DNA of 64,000 nt from Auanema rhodensis (lineage: Eukaryota > Nematoda > Chromadorea > Rhabditida > Rhabditidae). Below, in pieces: positions 1 to 10,835 of this stretch. Position 1 is the first letter of the stretch. The number at the start of each line of letters is the position of its first letter. Location: contig OZ059897.1 in NCBI GenBank assembly GCA_964057225.1, positions 10,540,001 to 10,604,000 of the forward strand, in the 5' to 3' direction. The notes beneath the pieces are model-generated. The model was not told the origin of the DNA, made no database searches, and saw nothing but the letters and a program-made list of their open reading frames with translations. The position numbers and the translations under genes are program-made.

Positions 1-115
1 TTATTGCTTGCTTGTCATGTTAGATTTCTTTAATTTGAATACTTATTCAAGTTATAACAATTTTCGATTTAATCACGTTCAATCAACTGTATTGTTTTCA
101 AAAATAAAGACAAAA

Positions 116-168
116 TTCAATTTCTGTTCATTGAATTAGAATTTTCATGTTGTCACACAGAAATTGAA
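116..168. repeat. 11-bp inverted repeat in the spacer
   Basis: TTCAATTTCTG (116-126) and CAGAAATTGAA (158-168) with a 31-nt loop. It is present in both spacer versions and in the truncated monomer. The arm is disrupted only in units with CAGAGATTG (near 21981, 29617, 32937), and a base beside it changes before 44625. It lies about 110 bp after the terminator and 60 bp before the next tRNA. Role unknown. Confidence 0.75.
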
Positions 169-301
169 GAATCTTAGTTCATTTCAGTAACAATGAACAC
201 ACTAGCTTTGTTAAGTTGTTGTAATATTGGCCCAAGTAGTATAGTGGTTAGTACTCCACGTTGTGGCCGTGGCGACACAGATTCGATTCCTGTCTTGGGC
301 A

Positions 302-561
302 TTTTTTGTTTTGAAATTAAAATGCTACAAAATTATTGCTTGCTTGTCATGTTAGATTTCTTTAATTTGAATACTTATTTAAGTTATAACAATTTTCGAT
401 TTAATCACGTTCAATCAACTGTATTGTTTTCAAAAATAAAGACAAAATTCAATTTCTGTTCATTGAATTAGAATTTTCATGTTGTCACACAGAAATTGAA
501 GAATCTTAGTTCCATTCAGTAACAATGAACACACTAACTTTGTTAAGTTGTTGTAATATCG
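302..561 (+). repeat. Monomer spacer (example), with terminator and inverted repeat
   Basis: Typical 260-bp inter-tRNA spacer. It begins with a T6 run directly after the discriminator base, then AT-rich sequence. It holds an 11-bp perfect inverted repeat (TTCAATTTCTG ... CAGAAATTGAA, 31-nt loop) and ends TTGTTGTAATAT(C/T)GG at the next tRNA. Two spacer versions alternate through the array: AAATTCAATTTCTGTTC and TCTTTCAATTTCTGGTC. Other alternating sites are TCATG/TCTTG, the two forms TTGAATACTTATTCAAG and TCAAATACATATTTAAG, and ACACACTAAC/ACACAATAAC. No coding capacity is supported. Strong upstream Pol III elements are not evident, so transcription should rely on the internal A and B boxes. 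Confidence 0.85.
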
Positions 562-893
562 GCCCAATTAATATAGTGGTTAGTACTCCACGTTGTGGCC
601 GTGGCGACACAGATTCGATTCCTGTTTTGGGCATTTTTTGTTTTGAAATTTAAATGCTATAAATTTATTGCTTGCTTGTCATGTTAGATTTCTTTAATTT
701 GAATACTTATTCAAGTTATAACAATTTTCGATTTAATCACGTTCAATCAACTGTATTGTTTTCAAAAATAAAGACAAAATTCAATTTCTGTTCATTGAAT
801 TAGAATTTTCATGTTGTCACACAGAAATTGAAGAATCTTAGTTCATTTCAGTAACAATGAACACACTAGCTTTGTTAAGTTGTTGTAATATTG

Positions 894-965
894 GCCCAAG
901 TAGTATAGTGGTTAGTACTCCACGTTGTGGCCGTGGCGACACAGGTTCGATTCCTGTCTTGGGCA
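894..965 (+). tRNA. tRNA-His (GTG), intact
   Basis: Decodes CAC/CAU. The linear 72-nt sequence folds as acceptor GCCCAAG/CTTGGGC with discriminator A, D-arm GTAT-AGTGGTTA-GTAC (GTATAGTGGTTAGTACTC matches the canonical eukaryotic tRNA-His), anticodon stem CCACG/CGTGG with loop TTGTGGC (anticodon GTG), 4-nt variable loop CGAC, and T-stem ACAGG/CCTGT with loop TTCGATT. A box TAGTATAGTGG and B box GGTTCGATTCC are complete, and a T6 terminator follows the discriminator. No intron, no encoded CCA. The base before G1 is G. Flank lineage 1: upstream CTAGCTTT and TATTGG, downstream AAATTGAAATG. This is the reference copy for the entries below. Confidence 0.94.
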
Positions 966-971
966 TTTTTT
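966..971 (+). terminator. Pol III T-run terminator (example of all units)
   Basis: Six T directly after discriminator A, followed by GTTTTG. The same run follows nearly every locus. Exceptions are T5 after 36328 (1-bp deletion) and the interrupted run after 45953. Confidence 0.85.
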
Positions 972-1889
972 GTTTTGAAATTGAAATGCTATAAAATTAT
1001 TGCTTGCTTGTCTTGTTAGATTTCTTTAATTTGAATACTTATTCAAGTTATAACAATTTTCGATTTAATCACGTTCAATCAACTGTATTGTTTTCAAAAA
1101 TAAAGACAAAATTCAATTTCTGTTCATTGAATTAGAATTTTCATGTTGTCACACAGAAATTGAAGAATCTTAGTTCAATTCAGTAACAATGAACACACTA
1201 ACTTTGTTAAGTTGTTGTAATATTGGCCCAAGTAATATAGTGGTTAGTACTCCACGTTGTGGCCGTGGCGACACAGATTCGATTCCTGTCTTGGACATTT
1301 TTTGTTTTGAAATTAAAATGCTATAAACATATTGCTTGCTTGTCATGTTAGATTTCTTTAATTTGAATACTTATTCAAGTTATAACAATTTTCGATTTAA
1401 TCACGTTCAATTAACTGTATTGTTTTCAAAAATAAAGACAAAATTCAATTTCTGTTCATTGAATTAGAATTTTCATGTTGTCACACAGAAATTGAAGAAT
1501 CTTAGTTCAATTCAGTAACAATGAACACACTAACTTTGTTAAGTTGTTGTAATATCGGCCCAAGTAATATAGTGGTTAGTACTCCACGTTGTGGCCGTGG
1601 CGACACAGATTCGATTCCTGTCTTGGACATTTTTTGTTTTGAAATTAAAATGCTATAAACATATTGCTTGCTTGTCATGTTAGATTTCTTTAATTTAAAT
1701 ACATATTTAAGTTCTAACAATTTTTGATTTAATCACGTTCAATTAACTGTATTGTTTTCAAAAATAAAGACAAAATTCAATTTCTGTTCATTGAATTAGA
1801 ATTTTCATGTTGTCACACAGAAATTGAAGAATCTTAGTTCATTTCAGTAACAATGAACACACTAGCTTTGTTAAGTTGTTGTAATATTG

Positions 1890-1961
1890 GCCCAAGTAGT
1901 ATAGTGGTTAGTACTCCACGTTGTGGCCGTGGCGACACAGGTTCGATTCCTGTCTTGGGCA
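1890..1961 (+). tRNA. tRNA-His (GTG), intact
   Basis: Same 72 nt as the copy at 894, and the same flank lineage 1 (upstream CTAGCTTT and TATTGG, downstream AAATTGAAATG). T6 terminator present. Flanked on both sides by decayed units. Confidence 0.93.
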
Positions 1962-3217
1962 TTTTTTGTTTTGAAATTGAAATGCTATAAAATTATTGCT
2001 TGCTTGTCTTGTTAGATTTCTTTAATTTGAATACTTATTCAAGTTATAACAATTTTCGATTTAATCACGTTCAATCAACTGTATTGTTTTCAAAAATAAA
2101 GACAAAATTCAATTTCTGTTCATTGAATTAGAATTTTCATGTTGTCACACAGAAATTGAAGAATCTTAGTTCAATTCAGTAACAATGAACACACTAACTT
2201 TGTTAAGTTGTTGTAATATTGGCCCAAGTAATATAGTGGTTAGTACTCCACGTTGTGGCCGTGGCGACACAGATTCGATTCCTGTCTTGGACATTTTTTG
2301 TTTTGAAATTAAAATGCTATAAACATATTGCTTGCTTGTCATGTTAGATTTCTTTAATTTAAATACATATTTAAGTTCTAACAATTTTTGATTTAATCAC
2401 GTTCAATTAACTGTATTGTTTTCAAAAATAAAGACAAAATTCAATTTCTGTTCATTGAATTAGAATTTTCATGTTGTCACACAGAAATTGAAGAATCTTA
2501 GTTCAATTCAGTAACAATGAACACACTAACTTTGTTAAGTTGTTGTAATATCGGCCCAAGTAATATAGTGGTTAGTACTCCACGTTGTGGCCGTGGCGAC
2601 ACAGATTCGATTCCTGTCTTGGGCATTTTTTGTTTTGAAATTAAAATGCTACAAAATTATTGCTTGCTTGTCATGTTAGATTTCTTTAATTTGAATACTT
2701 ATTTAAGTTCTAACAATTTTTGATTTAATCACGTTCAATTAACTGTATTGTTTTCAAAAATAAAGACAAAATTCAATTTCTGTTCATTGAATTAGAATTA
2801 TCATGTTGTCACACAGAAATTGAAGAATCTTGGTTCATTTCAGTAACAATGAACACAATAACTTTGTTTAGTTGTTGTAATATCGGCCCAAGTAATATAG
2901 TGGTTAGTACTCCACGTTGTGGCCGTGGCGACACAGATTCGATTCCTGTCTTGGACATTTTTTGTTTTGAAATTAAAATGCTATAAACATATTGCTTGCT
3001 TGTCATGTTAGATTTCTTTAATTCAAATACATATTTAAGTTCTAACAATTTTTGATTTAATCACGTTCAATTAACTGTATTGTTTTCAAAAATAAAGACA
3101 AAATTCAATTTCTGTTCATTGAATTAGAATTATCATGTTGTCACACAGAAATTGAAGAATCTTAGTTCATTTCAGTAACAATGAACACAATAACTTTGTT
3201 TAGTTGTTGTAATATCG

Positions 3218-3289
3218 GCCCAAGTAGTATAGTGGTTAGTACTCCACGTTGTGGCCGTGGCGACACAGGTTCGATTCCTGTCTTGGGCA
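3218..3289 (+). tRNA. tRNA-His (GTG), intact
   Basis: Same 72 nt as at 894 but in flank lineage 2: upstream ACACAATAACTTTGTTTAG and ATCGG, downstream AAATTTAAATG. The trailer reads CTAAAAAATT where most units have CTATAAAATT. Confidence 0.93.
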
Positions 3290-4214
3290 TTTTTTGTTTT
3301 GAAATTTAAATGCTAAAAAATTATTGCTTGCTTGTCATGTTAGATTTCTTTAATTTGAATACTTATTCAAGTTATAACAATTTTCGATTTAATCACGTTC
3401 AATTAACTCTATTGTTTTCAAAAATAAAGACAAAATTCAATTTCTGTTCATTGAATTAGAATTATCATGTTGTCACACAGAAATTGAAGAATCTTAGTTC
3501 ATTTCAGTAACAATGAACACACTAACTTTGTTAAGTTGTTGTAATATCGGCCCAAGTAATATAGTGGTTAGTACTCCACGTTGTGGCCGTGGCGACACAG
3601 ATTCGATTCCTGTCTTGGACATTTTTTGTTTTGAAATTAAAATGCTACAAAATTATTGCTTGCTTGTCATGTTAGATTTCTTTAATTTGAATACTTATTT
3701 AAGTTATAACAATTTTCGATTTAATCACGTTCAATCAACTGTATTGTTTTCAAAAATTAAGACAAAATTCAATTTCTGTTCATTGAATTAGAATTTTCAT
3801 GTTGTCACACAGAAATTGAAGAATCTTCGTTCAATTCAGTAACAATGAACACACTAACTTTGTTAAGTTGTTGTAATATCGGCCCAATTAATATAGTGGT
3901 TAGTACTCCACGTTGTGGCCGTGGCGACACAGATTCGATTCCTGTTTTGGGCATTTTTTGTTTTGAAATTTAAATGCTATAAAATTATTGCTTGCTTGTC
4001 ATGTTAGATTTTTTTTAATTCGAATACTTATTCAAGTTATAACAATTTTCGATTTAATCACGTTCAATCAACTGTATTGTTTTCAAAAATAAAGACATCT
4101 TTCAATTTCTGGTCATTGAATTAGAATTTTCATGTTGTCACACAGAAATTGAAGAATCTCAGTTCATTTCAGTAACAATGAACACACTAACTTTGTTAAG
4201 TTGTTGTAATATCG

Positions 4215-4286
4215 GCCCAAGTAGTATAGTGGTTAGTACTCCACGTTGTGGCCGTGGCGACACAGGTTCGATTCCTGTCTTGGGCA
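4215..4286 (+). tRNA. tRNA-His (GTG), intact
   Basis: Same 72 nt as at 894. Flank lineage 3: upstream CTAACTTT and ATCGG, downstream AAATTAAAATG. It sits 333 bp from its left neighbour because of an extra T in the preceding spacer (T8 run near 4010). Confidence 0.93.
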
Positions 4287-4878
4287 TTTTTTGTTTTGAA
4301 ATTAAAATGCTATAAAATTATTGCTTGCTTGTCTTGTTAGATTTCTTTAATTTGAATACTTATTCAAGTTATAACAATTTTCAATTTAATCACGTTCAAT
4401 CAACTGTATTGTTCTCAAAAATAAAGACAAAATTCAATTTCTGTTCATTGAATTAGAATTTTCATGTTGTCACACAGAAATTGAAGAATCTTAGTTCAAT
4501 TCAGTAACAATGAACACACTAACTTTGTTAAGTTGTTGTAATATCGGCCCAATTAATATAGTGGTTAGTACTCCACGTTGTGGCCGTGGCGACACAGATT
4601 CGATTCTTGTTTTGGGCATTTTTTGTTTTGAAATTTAAATGCTATAAATTTATTGCTTGCTTGTCATGTTAGATTTCTTTAATTTGAATACTTATTCAAG
4701 TTATAACAATTTTCGATTTAATCACGTTCAATCAACTGTATTGTTTTCAAAAATAAAGACAAAATTCAATTTCTGTTCATTGAATTAGAATTTTCATGTT
4801 GTCACACAGAAATTGAAGAATCTTAGTTCATTTCAGTAACAATGAACACACTAGCTTTGTTAAGTTGTTGTAATATTG

Positions 4879-4950
4879 GCCCAAGTAGTATAGTGGTTAG
4901 TACTCCACGTTGTGGCCGTGGCGACACAGGTTCGATTCCTGTCTTGGGCA
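4879..4950 (+). tRNA. tRNA-His (GTG), intact
   Basis: Same 72 nt as at 894, flank lineage 1. Flanked by two T7/T66 mismatch pseudogenes (4547, 5211). Confidence 0.93.
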
Positions 4951-6206
4951 TTTTTTGTTTTGAAATTGAAATGCTATAAAATTATTGCTTGCTTGTCTTG
5001 TTAGATTTCTTTAATTTGAATACTTATTCAAGTTATAACAATTTTCGATTTAATCACGTTCAATCAACTGTATTGTTTTCAAAAATAAAGACAAAATTCA
5101 ATTTCTGTTCATTGAATTAGAATTTTCATGTTGTCACACAGAAATTGAAGAATCTTCGTTCAATTCAGTAACAATGAACACACTAACTTTGTTAAGTTGT
5201 TGTAATATCGGCCCAATTAATATAGTGGTTAGTACTCCACGTTGTGGCCGTGGCGACACAGATTCGATTCCTGTTTTGGGCATTTTTTGTTTTGAAATTT
5301 AAATGCTATAAATTTATTGCTTGCTTGTCATGTTAGATTTCTTTAATTTGAATACTTATTCAAGTTATAACAATTTTCGATTTAATCACGTTCAATCAAC
5401 TGTATTGTTTTCAAAAATAAAGACAAAATTCAATTTCTGTTCATTGAATTAGAATTTTCATGTTGTCACACAGAAATTGAAGAATCTTAGTTCATTTCAG
5501 TAACAATGAACACACTAGCTTTGTTAAGTTGTTGTAATATTGGCCCAAGTAGTATAGTGGTTAGTACTCCACGTTGTGGCCGTGGCGACACAGATTCGAT
5601 TCCTGTCTTGGGCATTTTTTGTTTTGAAATTAAAATGCTACAAAATTATTGCTTGCTTGTCATGTTAGATTTCTTTAATTTGAATACTTATTTAAGTTAT
5701 AACAATTTTCGATTTAATCACGTTCAATCAACTGTATTGTTTTCAAAAATAAAGACAAAATTCAATTTCTGTTCATTGAATTAGAATTTTCATGTTGTCA
5801 CACAGAAATTGAAGAATCTTAGTTCCATTCAGTAACAATGAACACACTAACTTTGTTAAGTTGTTGTAATATCGGCCCAATTAATATAGTGGTTAGTACT
5901 CCACGTTGTGGCCGTGGCGACACAGATTCGATTCCTGTTTTGGGCATTTTTTGTTTTGAAATTTAAATGCTATAAATTTATTGCTTGCTTGTCATGTTAG
6001 ATTTCTTTAATTTGAATACTTATTCAAGTTATAACAATTTTCGATTTAATCACGTTCAATCAACTGTATTGTTTTCAAAAATAAAGACAAAATTCAATTT
6101 CTGTTCATTGAATTAGAATTTTCATGTTGTCACACAGAAATTGAAGAATCTTAGTTCATTTCAGTAACAATGAACACACTATCTTTGTTAAGTTGTTGTA
6201 ATATTG

Positions 6207-6278
6207 GCCCAAGTAGTATAGTGGTTAGTACTCCACGTTGTGGCCGTGGCGACACAGGTTCGATTCCTGTCTTGGGCA
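6207..6278 (+). tRNA. tRNA-His (GTG), intact
   Basis: Same 72 nt as at 894, and the 5,313-bp higher-order partner of that copy. The leader has a private change, CTATCTTT instead of CTAGCTTT. Confidence 0.93.
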
Positions 6279-7202
6279 TTTTTTGTTTTGAAATTGAAAT
6301 GCTATAAAATTATTGCTTGCTTGTCTTGTTAGATTTCTTTAATTTGAATACTTATTCAAGTTATAACAATTTTCGATTTAATCACGTTCAATCAACTGTA
6401 TTGTTTTCAAAAATAAAGACAAAATTCAATTTCTGTTCATTGAATTAGAATTTTCATGTTGTCACACAGAAATTGAAGAATCTTAGTTCAATTCAGTAAC
6501 AATGAACACACTAACTTTGTTAAGTTGTTGTAATATTGGCCCAAGTAATATAGTGGTTAGTACTCCACGTTGTGGCCGTGGCGACACAGATTCGATTCCT
6601 GTCTTGGACATTTTTTGTTTTGAAATTAAAATGCTATAAACATATTGCTTGCTTGTCATGTTAGATTTCTTTAATTTGAATACTTATTCAAGTTATAACA
6701 ATTTTCGATTTAATCACGTTCAATTAACTGTATTGTTTTCAAAAATAAAGACAAAATTCAATTTCTGTTCATTGAATTAGAATTTTCATGTTGTCACACA
6801 GAAATTGAAGAATCTTAGTTCAATTCAGTAACAATGAACACACTAACTTTGTTAAGTTGTTGTAATATCGGCCCAAGTAATATAGTGGTTAGTACTCCAC
6901 GTTGTGGCCGTGGCGACACAGATTCGATTCCTGTCTTGGACATTTTTTGTTTTGAAATTAAAATGCTATAAACATATTGCTTGCTTGTCATGTTAGATTT
7001 CTTTAATTTAAATACATATTTAAGTTCTAACAATTTTTGATTTAATCACGTTCAATTAACTGTATTGTTTTCAAAAATAAAGACAAAATTCAATTTCTGT
7101 TCATTGAATTAGAATTTTCATGTTGTCACACAGAAATTGAAGAATCTTAGTTCATTTCAGTAACAATGAACACACTAGCTTTGTTAAGTTGTTGTAATAT
7201 TG

Positions 7203-7274
7203 GCCCAAGTAGTATAGTGGTTAGTACTCCACGTTGTGGCCGTGGCGACACAGGTTCGATTCCTGTCTTGGGCA
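7203..7274 (+). tRNA. tRNA-His (GTG), intact
   Basis: Same 72 nt. Flank lineage 1. Higher-order partner of the copy at 1890 (offset 5,313 bp). Confidence 0.93.
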
Positions 7275-8530
7275 TTTTTTGTTTTGAAATTGAAATGCTA
7301 TAAAATTATTGCTTGCTTGTCTTGTTAGATTTCTTTAATTTGAATACTTATTCAAGTTATAACAATTTTCGATTTAATCACGTTCAATCAACTGTATTGT
7401 TTTCAAAAATAAAGACAAAATTCAATTTCTGTTCATTGAATTAGAATTTTCATGTTGTCACACAGAAATTGAAGAATCTTAGTTCAATTCAGTAACAATG
7501 AACACACTAACTTTGTTAAGTTGTTGTAATATTGGCCCAAGTAATATAGTGGTTAGTACTCCACGTTGTGGCCGTGGCGACACAGATTCGATTCCTGTCT
7601 TGGACATTTTTTGTTTTGAAATTAAAATGCTATAAACATATTGCTTGCTTGTCATGTTAGATTTCTTTAATTTAAATACATATTTAAGTTCTAACAATTT
7701 TTGATTTAATCACGTTCAATTAACTGTATTGTTTTCAAAAATAAAGACAAAATTCAATTTCTGTTCATTGAATTAGAATTTTCATGTTGTCACACAGAAA
7801 TTGAAGAATCTTAGTTCAATTCAGTAACAATGAACACACTAACTTTGTTAAGTTGTTGTAATATCGGCCCAAGTAATATAGTGGTTAGTACTCCACGTTG
7901 TGGCCGTGGCGACACAGATTCGATTCCTGTCTTGGGCATTTTTTGTTTTGAAATTAAAATGCTACAAAATTATTGCTTGCTTGTCATGTTAGATTTCTTT
8001 AATTTGAATACTTATTTAAGTTCTAACAATTTTTGATTTAATCACGTTCAATTAACTGTATTGTTTTCAAAAATAAAGACAAAATTCAATTTCTGTTCAT
8101 TGAATTAGAATTATCATGTTGTCACACAGAAATTGAAGAATCTTAGTTCATTTCAGTAACAATGAACACAATAACTTTGTTTAGTTGTTGTAATATCGGC
8201 CCAAGTAATATAGTGGTTAGTACTCCACGTTGTGGCCGTGGCGACACAGATTCGATTCCTGTCTTGGACATTTTTTGTTTTGAAATTAAAATGCTATAAA
8301 CATATTGCTTGCTTGTCATGTTAGATTTCTTTAATTCAAATACATATTTAAGTTCTAACAATTTTTGATTTAATCACGTTCAATTAACTGTATTGTTTTC
8401 AAAAATAAAGACAAAATTCAATTTCTGTTCATTGAATTAGAATTATCATGTTGTCACACAGAAATTGAAGAATCTTAGTTCATTTCAGTAACAATGAACA
8501 CAATAACTTTGTTTAGTTGTTGTAATATCG

Positions 8531-8602
8531 GCCCAAGTAGTATAGTGGTTAGTACTCCACGTTGTGGCCGTGGCGACACAGGTTCGATTCCTGTCTTGGG
8601 CA
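8531..8602 (+). tRNA. tRNA-His (GTG), intact
   Basis: Same 72 nt. Flank lineage 2. Higher-order partner of 3218 (offset 5,313 bp). Confidence 0.93.
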
Positions 8603-9526
8603 TTTTTTGTTTTGAAATTTAAATGCTATAAAATTATTGCTTGCTTGTCATGTTAGATTTCTTTAATTTGAATACTTATTCAAGTTATAACAATTTTCGA
8701 TTTAATCACGTTCAATTAACTCTATTGTTTTCAAAAATAAAGACAAAATTCAATTTCTGTTCATTGAATTAGAATTATCATGTTGTCACACAGAAATTGA
8801 AGAATCTTAGTTCATTTCAGTAACAATGAACACACTAACTTTGTTAAGTTGTTGTAATATCGGCCCAAGTAATATAGTGGTTAGTACTCCACGTTGTGGC
8901 CGTGGCGACACAGATTCGATTCCTGTCTTGGACATTTTTTGTTTTGAAATTAAAATGCTACAAAATTATTGCTTGCTTGTCATGTTAGATTTCTTTAATT
9001 TGAATACTTATTTAAGTTATAACAATTTTCGATTTAATCACGTTCAATCAACTGTATTGTTTTCAAAAATTAAGACAAAATTCAATTTCTGTTCATTGAA
9101 TTAGAATTTTCATGTTGTCACACAGAAATTGAAGAATCTTAGTTTAATTCAGTAACAATGAACACACTAACTTTGTTAAGTTGTTGTAATATCGGCCCAA
9201 GTAATATAGTGGTTAGTACTCCACGTTGTGGCCGTGGCGACACAGATTCGATTCCTGTCTTGGACATTTTTTGTTTTGAAATTAAAATGCTATAAACATA
9301 TTGCTTGCTTGTCATGTTAGATTTCTTTAATTCAAATACATATTTAAGTTCTAACAATTTTTGATTTAATCACGTTCAATTAACTGTATTGTTTTCAAAA
9401 ATAAAGACATCTTTCAATTTCTGGTCATTGAATTAGAATTTTCATGTTGTCACACAGAAATTGAAAAATCTTAGTTCATTTCAGTAACAATGAACACACT
9501 AACTTTGTTAAGTTGTTGTAATATTG

Positions 9527-9598
9527 GCCCAAGTAGTATAGTGGTTAGTACTCCACGTTGTGGCCGTGGCGACACAGGTTCGATTCCTGTCTTGGGCA
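9527..9598 (+). tRNA. tRNA-His (GTG), intact
   Basis: Same 72 nt. Upstream CTAACTTT with TATTGG, downstream AAATTAAAATG (mixed lineage 1/3). The preceding spacer uses the TCTTTCAATTTCTGG version and reads GAAAAATC in place of GAAGAATC. Confidence 0.93.
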
Positions 9599-9859
9599 TT
9601 TTTTGTTTTGAAATTAAAATGCTATAAAATTATTGCTTGCTTGTCTTGTTAGATTTCTTTAATTTGAATACTTATTCAAGTTATAACAATTTTCGATTTA
9701 ATCACGTTCAATCAACTGTATTGTTTTCAAAAATAAAGACAAAATTCAATTTCTGTTCATTGAATTAGAATTTTCATGTTGTCACACAGAAATTGAAGAA
9801 TCTTAGTTTAATTCAGTAACAATGAACACACTAACTTTGTTAAGTTGTTGTAATATCGG

Positions 9860-10099
9860 CCCAAGTAATATAGTGGTTAGTACTCCACGTTGTGGCCGTG
9901 GCGACACAGATTCGATTCCTGTCTTGGACATTTTTTCTTTTGAAATTAAAATGCTATAAACATATTGCTTGCTTGTCATGTTTCTTTCAATTTCTGCTCA
10001 TTGAATTAGAATTTTCATGTTGTCACACAGAAATTGAAAAATCTTAGTTCATTTCAGTAACAATGAACACACTAACTTTGTTAAGTTGTTGTAATATTG
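9860..10099 (+). repeat. Truncated monomer (241 bp) with 91-bp deletion
   Basis: The spacer after the tRNA at 9859 joins CTTGTCATGTT directly to TCTTTCAATTTCTG at about 9982/9983, removing the segment that normally holds GATTTCTTTAATT through AATAAAGACA. The inverted repeat is kept. This is the only large indel among the monomers. Confidence 0.9.
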
Positions 10100-10171
10100 G
10101 CCCAAGTAGTATAGTGGTTAGTACTCCACGTTGTGGCCGAGGCGACACAGGTTCGATTCCTGTCTTGGGCA
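10100..10171 (+). tRNA. tRNA-His (GTG) variant with one anticodon-stem mismatch
   Basis: Acceptor, D-arm and T-arm are intact (G10, G53, GGGC). The 3' half of the anticodon stem reads CGAGG rather than CGTGG, giving an A29/A41 mismatch. It follows the truncated spacer with the 91-bp deletion. Confidence 0.7.
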
Positions 10172-10763
10172 TTTTTTGTTTTGAAATTAAAATGCTATAA
10201 AATTATTGCTTGCTTGTCTTGTTAGATTTCTTTAATTTGAATACTTATTCAAGTTATAACAATTTTCGATTTAATCACGTTCAATCAACTGTATTGTTTT
10301 CAAAAATAAAGACAAAATTCAATTTCTGTTCATTGAATTAGAATTTTCATGTTGTCACACAGAAATTGAAGAATCTTAGTTTAATTCAGTAACAATGAAC
10401 ACACTAACTTTGTTAAGTTGTTGTAATATCGGCCCAAGTAATATAGTGGTTAGTACTCCACGTTGTGGCCGTGGCGACACAGATTCGATTCCTGTCTTGG
10501 ACATTTTTTCTTTTGAAATTAAAATGCTATAAACATATTGCTTGCTTGTCATGTTAGATTTCTTTAAATCAAATACATATTTAAGTTCTAACAATTTTTG
10601 ATTTAATCACGTTCAATTAACTGTATTGTTTTCAAAAATAAAGACAAAATTCAATTTCTGTTCATTGAATTAGAATTTTCATGTTGTCACACAGAAATTG
10701 AAGAATCTTAGTTCATTTCAGTAACAATGAACACAATAACTTTGTTTAGTTGTTGTAATATCG

Positions 10764-10835
10764 GCCCAAGTAGTATAGTGATTAGTACTCCACGTTGTGG
10801 CGGTGTCGACACAGGTTCGATTCCTGTCTTGGGCA
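10764..10835 (+). pseudogene. tRNA-His-like, damaged anticodon stem
   Basis: G10, G53 and the acceptor are intact. The D-loop has G19->A (GTGATTAG), and the anticodon stem reads CCACG against GGTGT, losing the 31/39 and 27/43 pairs. More decayed than its relatives at 14416, 18732 and 26368. Confidence 0.75.

Larger units (their letters stand above)
230..9194 (+). repeat. 16-unit higher-order repeat (5,313 bp)
   Basis: Loci 230-3550 and 5543-8863 match in class order (A53-only, U7/U66, intact, class II, class II, intact, class II, A10/A53, class II, intact, class II) at an offset of 16 x 332 + 1 bp. The match breaks at 3882 versus 9195 and resumes for the intact pair 4215/9527. Confidence 0.88.

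Noticed and set aside
230-301. SINE family derived from tRNA-His
   Set aside because: The copies are strictly tandem with one period, have no target duplications or poly(A) tails, and the tRNA body is full length with its own terminator.
193-471. Recurring + strand open frame of 68-92 codons (MNTLTLLSCCNIGPS...) in many monomers
   Set aside because: It runs through the tRNA and its terminator. Its start codon is ATA in several units, its length depends on stray substitutions, and its similarity between units is only that of the satellite.
1502-1720. Recurring - strand open frame of 72-79 codons (MLELKYVF...)
   Set aside because: It is antisense through the tRNA. It exists only in monomers with the TTTAAGTTCTAA-type spacer and has no coding signature beyond repeat identity.
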